64,000 bases of DNA. Source: G963422745 sp965214285. GTDB taxonomy: Bacteria > Actinomycetota > Acidimicrobiia > Acidimicrobiales > Aldehydirespiratoraceae. A program made the translations under genes and the position numbers. The stretch spans positions 2,170,001 through 2,234,000 of the forward strand of contig OZ243946.1 in the NCBI GenBank assembly GCA_965214285.1, written 5' to 3'. This document shows positions 61,182 to 64,000 of the stretch, piece after piece (position 1 is the stretch's first letter; each line of letters starts with the position of its first letter). Under the pieces are notes generated by a model, which ran no database searches, was not told where the DNA came from, and was given only the letters and a program-made list of their open reading frames with translations.

Positions 61182-63920
61182 ATGCCCGCCGACGACCCGT
61201 CGCAAGGCCCCGACGCGCCAGCGAGCAGCCTCGACGCAGGCCTGCGCGAGGACATCCGCCGCCTGGGCGCCCAGCTAGGCGACACCCTGGTCCGCCAGAG
61301 CGGCCCGGAGCTGCTCGAACAAGTCGAGCAGGTGCGCATGGCCGCCCGGCGCCTGCGCCGCGACGGCGGATCCAACACGGCGCTGGCGGACCTGCTCGCC
61401 GACGTGGAGGTCTTCGAGGCCATCCAGCTCGTCAGGGCCTTCACCACCTATTTCCACCTGGCCAACACCGCCGAGCAGGTTCATCGCATCGACACCCTCA
61501 GCGAAGCCCAGGCGGAGACCCGCGACCGCTTCTCGGAGATGGTCCCCAGGATGCTCGCCGAGGGCTTCACGCCCGCCAACGTGGCCGAGGCCGTGGCCGA
61601 GGCCGAGCTGCGGCCCGTGTTCACGGCGCACCCCACCGAGGCCAGCCGCCGCTCGATCCTCGACAAGCTGACCGAGATCGCCAACCTCATCGAGGCCCGC
61701 AGCGCATCGGGCCGCTCGGCGACCGAGCGCATCGACCGCCGAGTAGACGAGCTGATCGACGCCATCTGGCAGACCGACGAGCTGCGCCGCGACCAGCCCG
61801 ACCCTGTCGACGAGGCCCGCTCGATCCTGTACTTCCTCGACGAGATCCTCCGCGAGGGGGTGCCCGAGCTGCTCACGGAAATGGACCTGGTGATGCGCTC
61901 CATCGGCGCCGCCATCGACGACTCCGCTCCCCCGCTGCGCTTCGGGTCATGGGTGGGCGGCGACCGCGACGGCAACCCCAACGTGACCACGGCGACCACG
62001 ATGGCGGTGCTCGACCTGCAGCGCTCGCGGGCGCTGCGGCTGCTGATATCGGAGGTGGAGGCGCTGTCGTCGGAGCTGTCGGTCAGCACCGCGGTGCGCG
62101 CCATCGACGACGAGCTGGCGGCCCGGCTCGAAGCCGACCGCTCAGAGTTCCCCGGCATCAGCGCCCGTTTCGGGGCGCTCAGCGAGGGCGAGCCATACCG
62201 CCAGCGCCTGGCCGTGATGCACCGCAGGCTCAGCGAGGCAGCGGCCGAGCCCCGAGGCGCCCGCGCCTACGCCGGCCCGGACGAGCTGGCCGCCGACCTG
62301 GCCCAGATGCAGCGCTCGCTGGCCGCCAACCACGGCGAGCGGATCGCCGGGGGCCGCCTCGCCCGGCTGCAGCGACTGGTGTCGATGGTCGGCTTCCATC
62401 TGGCGGTGCTCGACATCCGCGAGCACTCGCAGCGCCATCACGAGGCCCTCGCCCGCCGCTTCGAGGTGCTCGGCGTGGACTACGACAGCCTGGAGCGCGA
62501 GCAGCGCATCGAGCTCCTGGGCGCCGAGCTGGCCAACCCCCGGCCGCTGGCCGTGCCCGGCAGCGTCACCGACAACCCCACCCTGGAGCTGTTCGCGGCG
62601 CTGCGGGCACGCCTCGCCGCCGACGGCGACCACATCATCGAGTCCTACATCGTTTCGATGACCCAGGGGGTGGACGACCTGCTGGCACCGGCGGTGCTGG
62701 CCCGCGACGTAGGCCTCGTCGACGTGGCCAACGGCATCGCCCGGATCGGCTTCGTGCCGCTGTTCGAGACCATCGACGACCTGCGCTCGATCGGGCCGAT
62801 GCTGCGCCGCCTGTTCGAGATCGAGCCCTACCGGCGGCTGGTCGAGCTGCGCGGCGACCGCCAGGAGGTGATGGTCGGCTACTCCGACAGCAACAAGGAC
62901 GGCGGCATCACCACCTCGCAATGGGAGATCCACCGGGCGCTGCGCACCATCGCCGAGGTGGCAGCCGACACCGGCATCGCCATCGACGTGTTCCACGGCC
63001 GTGGCGGCACCATCGGCCGCGGCGGCGGGCCCACCCACTCGTCGATCCTGGGCCAGCCGCCCGGCGCCGTGCGGGGGCTGGTGAAGGTCACCGAGCAGGG
63101 CGAGGTGGTGGCCGACAAGTACGGGCTGGCCAAGATCGCCCACCGCAACCTCGACCTGGCCGTCTCGGCGGTGGTCGAGGCGAGCCTGGCGCACCGCAGG
63201 CCGCGCACCGCGCCCGAGACCATGGCGCACTGGAACTCGGTGATGGACGAGATGTCCGCCGCTGCCTACACCGCTTACCGCTCGCTGCTGGAGCAGCCCG
63301 GCCTGGCGGAGTACTTCGTCACCTCCACCCCGGTCGAGGAACTGGCCGATCTCAACATCGGCTCCCGGCCGGCCCGACGGGCAGGAGCGGATGAGGGACT
63401 GGAGTCGCTGCGGGCCATTCCCTGGGTGTTCGGCTGGACCCAGTCGCGCCAGATCATCCCCGGCTGGTTCGGTGTCGGCAGCGGCCTGGCCGCGGCACGC
63501 CGGGCGGGCCACGGCGAGACGCTCTCGCAGATGCACGAGCACTGGCAGTTCTTCAAGACCTTCGTGTCCAACGTGGAGATGACCCTGGCCAAGACCGACC
63601 TGGCCATCGCCCGCCACTACGTGGACACCCTGGTCTCCCCGGAGCTGCACTTCCTGTTCGACCTGATCTGCGCCGAGCACGACCTGACCCTCGCCGAGCT
63701 CGAAGCGGTGACCGGAGCGGGCCTGCTCGCCCAGCACCCGATCCTGCTGCGCACCCTGCAGGTGCGCGACGTCTATTTGGATCCGATCAACGTGCTGCAG
63801 GTCGACCTGCTGGCCCGCAGCCGAGCGGGCACAGCCGACCCGGTTGAGCAGGCACGCATCCAGCGGGCGCTGCTGCTGACCGTCAACGGCGTGGCCGCGG
63901 GGATGCGCAACACCGGCTGA
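61182..63920 (+). CDS. ppc: Phosphoenolpyruvate carboxylase
   Basis: A 912-residue enzyme that carboxylates PEP to oxaloacetate to refill the TCA cycle. Catalytic stretches are FTAHPTEASRRS (about residues 145-156), GGDRDGNPNVT (about 261), VMVGYSDSNKDGG (about 563) and FHGRGGTIGRGGGP (about 606-619). The C-terminus ends in ...NTG, as in the family, where the last residues reach the active site. Length is normal. ATG 61182 is used; GTG 61176 in the same frame is an equal alternative. Confidence 0.96.
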   Translation: MPADDPSQGPDAPASSLDAGLREDIRRLGAQLGDTLVRQSGPELLEQVEQVRMAARRLRRDGGSNTALADLLADVEVFEAIQLVRAFTTYFHLANTAEQVHRIDTLSEAQAETRDRFSEMVPRMLAEGFTPANVAEAVAEAELRPVFTAHPTEASRRSILDKLTEIANLIEARSASGRSATERIDRRVDELIDAIWQTDELRRDQPDPVDEARSILYFLDEILREGVPELLTEMDLVMRSIGAAIDDSAPPLRFGSWVGGDRDGNPNVTTATTMAVLDLQRSRALRLLISEVEALSSELSVSTAVRAIDDELAARLEADRSEFPGISARFGALSEGEPYRQRLAVMHRRLSEAAAEPRGARAYAGPDELAADLAQMQRSLAANHGERIAGGRLARLQRLVSMVGFHLAVLDIREHSQRHHEALARRFEVLGVDYDSLEREQRIELLGAELANPRPLAVPGSVTDNPTLELFAALRARLAADGDHIIESYIVSMTQGVDDLLAPAVLARDVGLVDVANGIARIGFVPLFETIDDLRSIGPMLRRLFEIEPYRRLVELRGDRQEVMVGYSDSNKDGGITTSQWEIHRALRTIAEVAADTGIAIDVFHGRGGTIGRGGGPTHSSILGQPPGAVRGLVKVTEQGEVVADKYGLAKIAHRNLDLAVSAVVEASLAHRRPRTAPETMAHWNSVMDEMSAAAYTAYRSLLEQPGLAEYFVTSTPVEELADLNIGSRPARRAGADEGLESLRAIPWVFGWTQSRQIIPGWFGVGSGLAAARRAGHGETLSQMHEHWQFFKTFVSNVEMTLAKTDLAIARHYVDTLVSPELHFLFDLICAEHDLTLAELEAVTGAGLLAQHPILLRTLQVRDVYLDPINVLQVDLLARSRAGTADPVEQARIQRALLLTVNGVAAGMRNTG

Positions 63921-64000
63921 GCAGACGCCGGGCCAACAGACGCCGGCTGAGCGATCACCGGCTGAGGCCGGGCCGGGGCGGGCCGATCAGGCTGCGCCTC

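Overview
This window looks like chromosomal DNA from a high-GC actinobacterium, probably of the class Acidimicrobiia or a close relative. The strongest markers are a complete Pup-proteasome system (Mpa/ARC ATPase, Dop, Pup, PrcB, PrcA, PafA, PafB, PafC), a fused FbiC for coenzyme F420, actinobacterial families such as DUF3151, WYL regulators of the PafBC type and a DUF4193-like zinc ribbon, and heavy use of GTG starts with 4-bp GTGA gene overlaps. There is no rRNA, no tRNA that I can see, no CRISPR array and no insertion sequence. The class assignment is inference; the phylum is well supported.

Layout. 1-9 kb: the start of a restriction/helicase-type gene cut by the window edge (minus), a small membrane protein, DUF3151, a MobA-like nucleotidyltransferase, rhodanese, RNase D, a ClC-family channel with CBS domains, cysteine-rich and small unknown proteins, and fbiC (minus). 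9-16 kb: a SNF2 helicase with a small partner, then transaldolase and transketolase (minus). 16-23 kb: two exported unknown proteins, a TetR regulator, a PBP4-like protein that has lost its catalytic motifs, three tiny membrane-associated genes, tRNA m1A58 methyltransferase (trmI), a trypsin-like lipoprotein and a ferredoxin.

23-43 kb: the proteasome region. mpa is followed by glutamate dehydrogenase and a four-gene amino-acid ABC transporter (aapJQMP-like), and only then by dop-pup-prcB-prcA-pafA-pafB-pafC. Next come signal peptidase I, a glycerophosphodiester phosphodiesterase, Tat translocase genes and a degenerate lipid-kinase-like gene. The layout puts protein breakdown, amino-acid deamination and amino-acid uptake side by side. 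43-51 kb: an M20 amidohydrolase, a two-domain ThyX-like protein, a lysine-rich histone-H1-like protein fused to an acidic region and a zinc ribbon, a DUF8129-like protein, GNAT, NUDIX, enoyl-CoA hydratase and a long charged unknown protein.

52-64 kb: a decayed copy of a threonine/serine dehydratase gene, an exported PASTA protein with a cysteine-rich, lower-GC core, then the intact dehydratase. After these come a small dimeric-barrel-like protein, a SET-domain protein, thiD, a YqgE/AlgH protein, a solitary MT-A70 DNA methyltransferase, a thioesterase, an SDR oxidoreductase, a HAD 5'-nucleotidase and PEP carboxylase.

A recurring oddity is short tandem duplication at gene junctions, in several cases including the start or stop codon of a neighbouring gene (tkt leader, mpa-gdhA, gdhA-aapJ, pafA-pafB, tatC-lipid-kinase-like, thioesterase start, ppc end).
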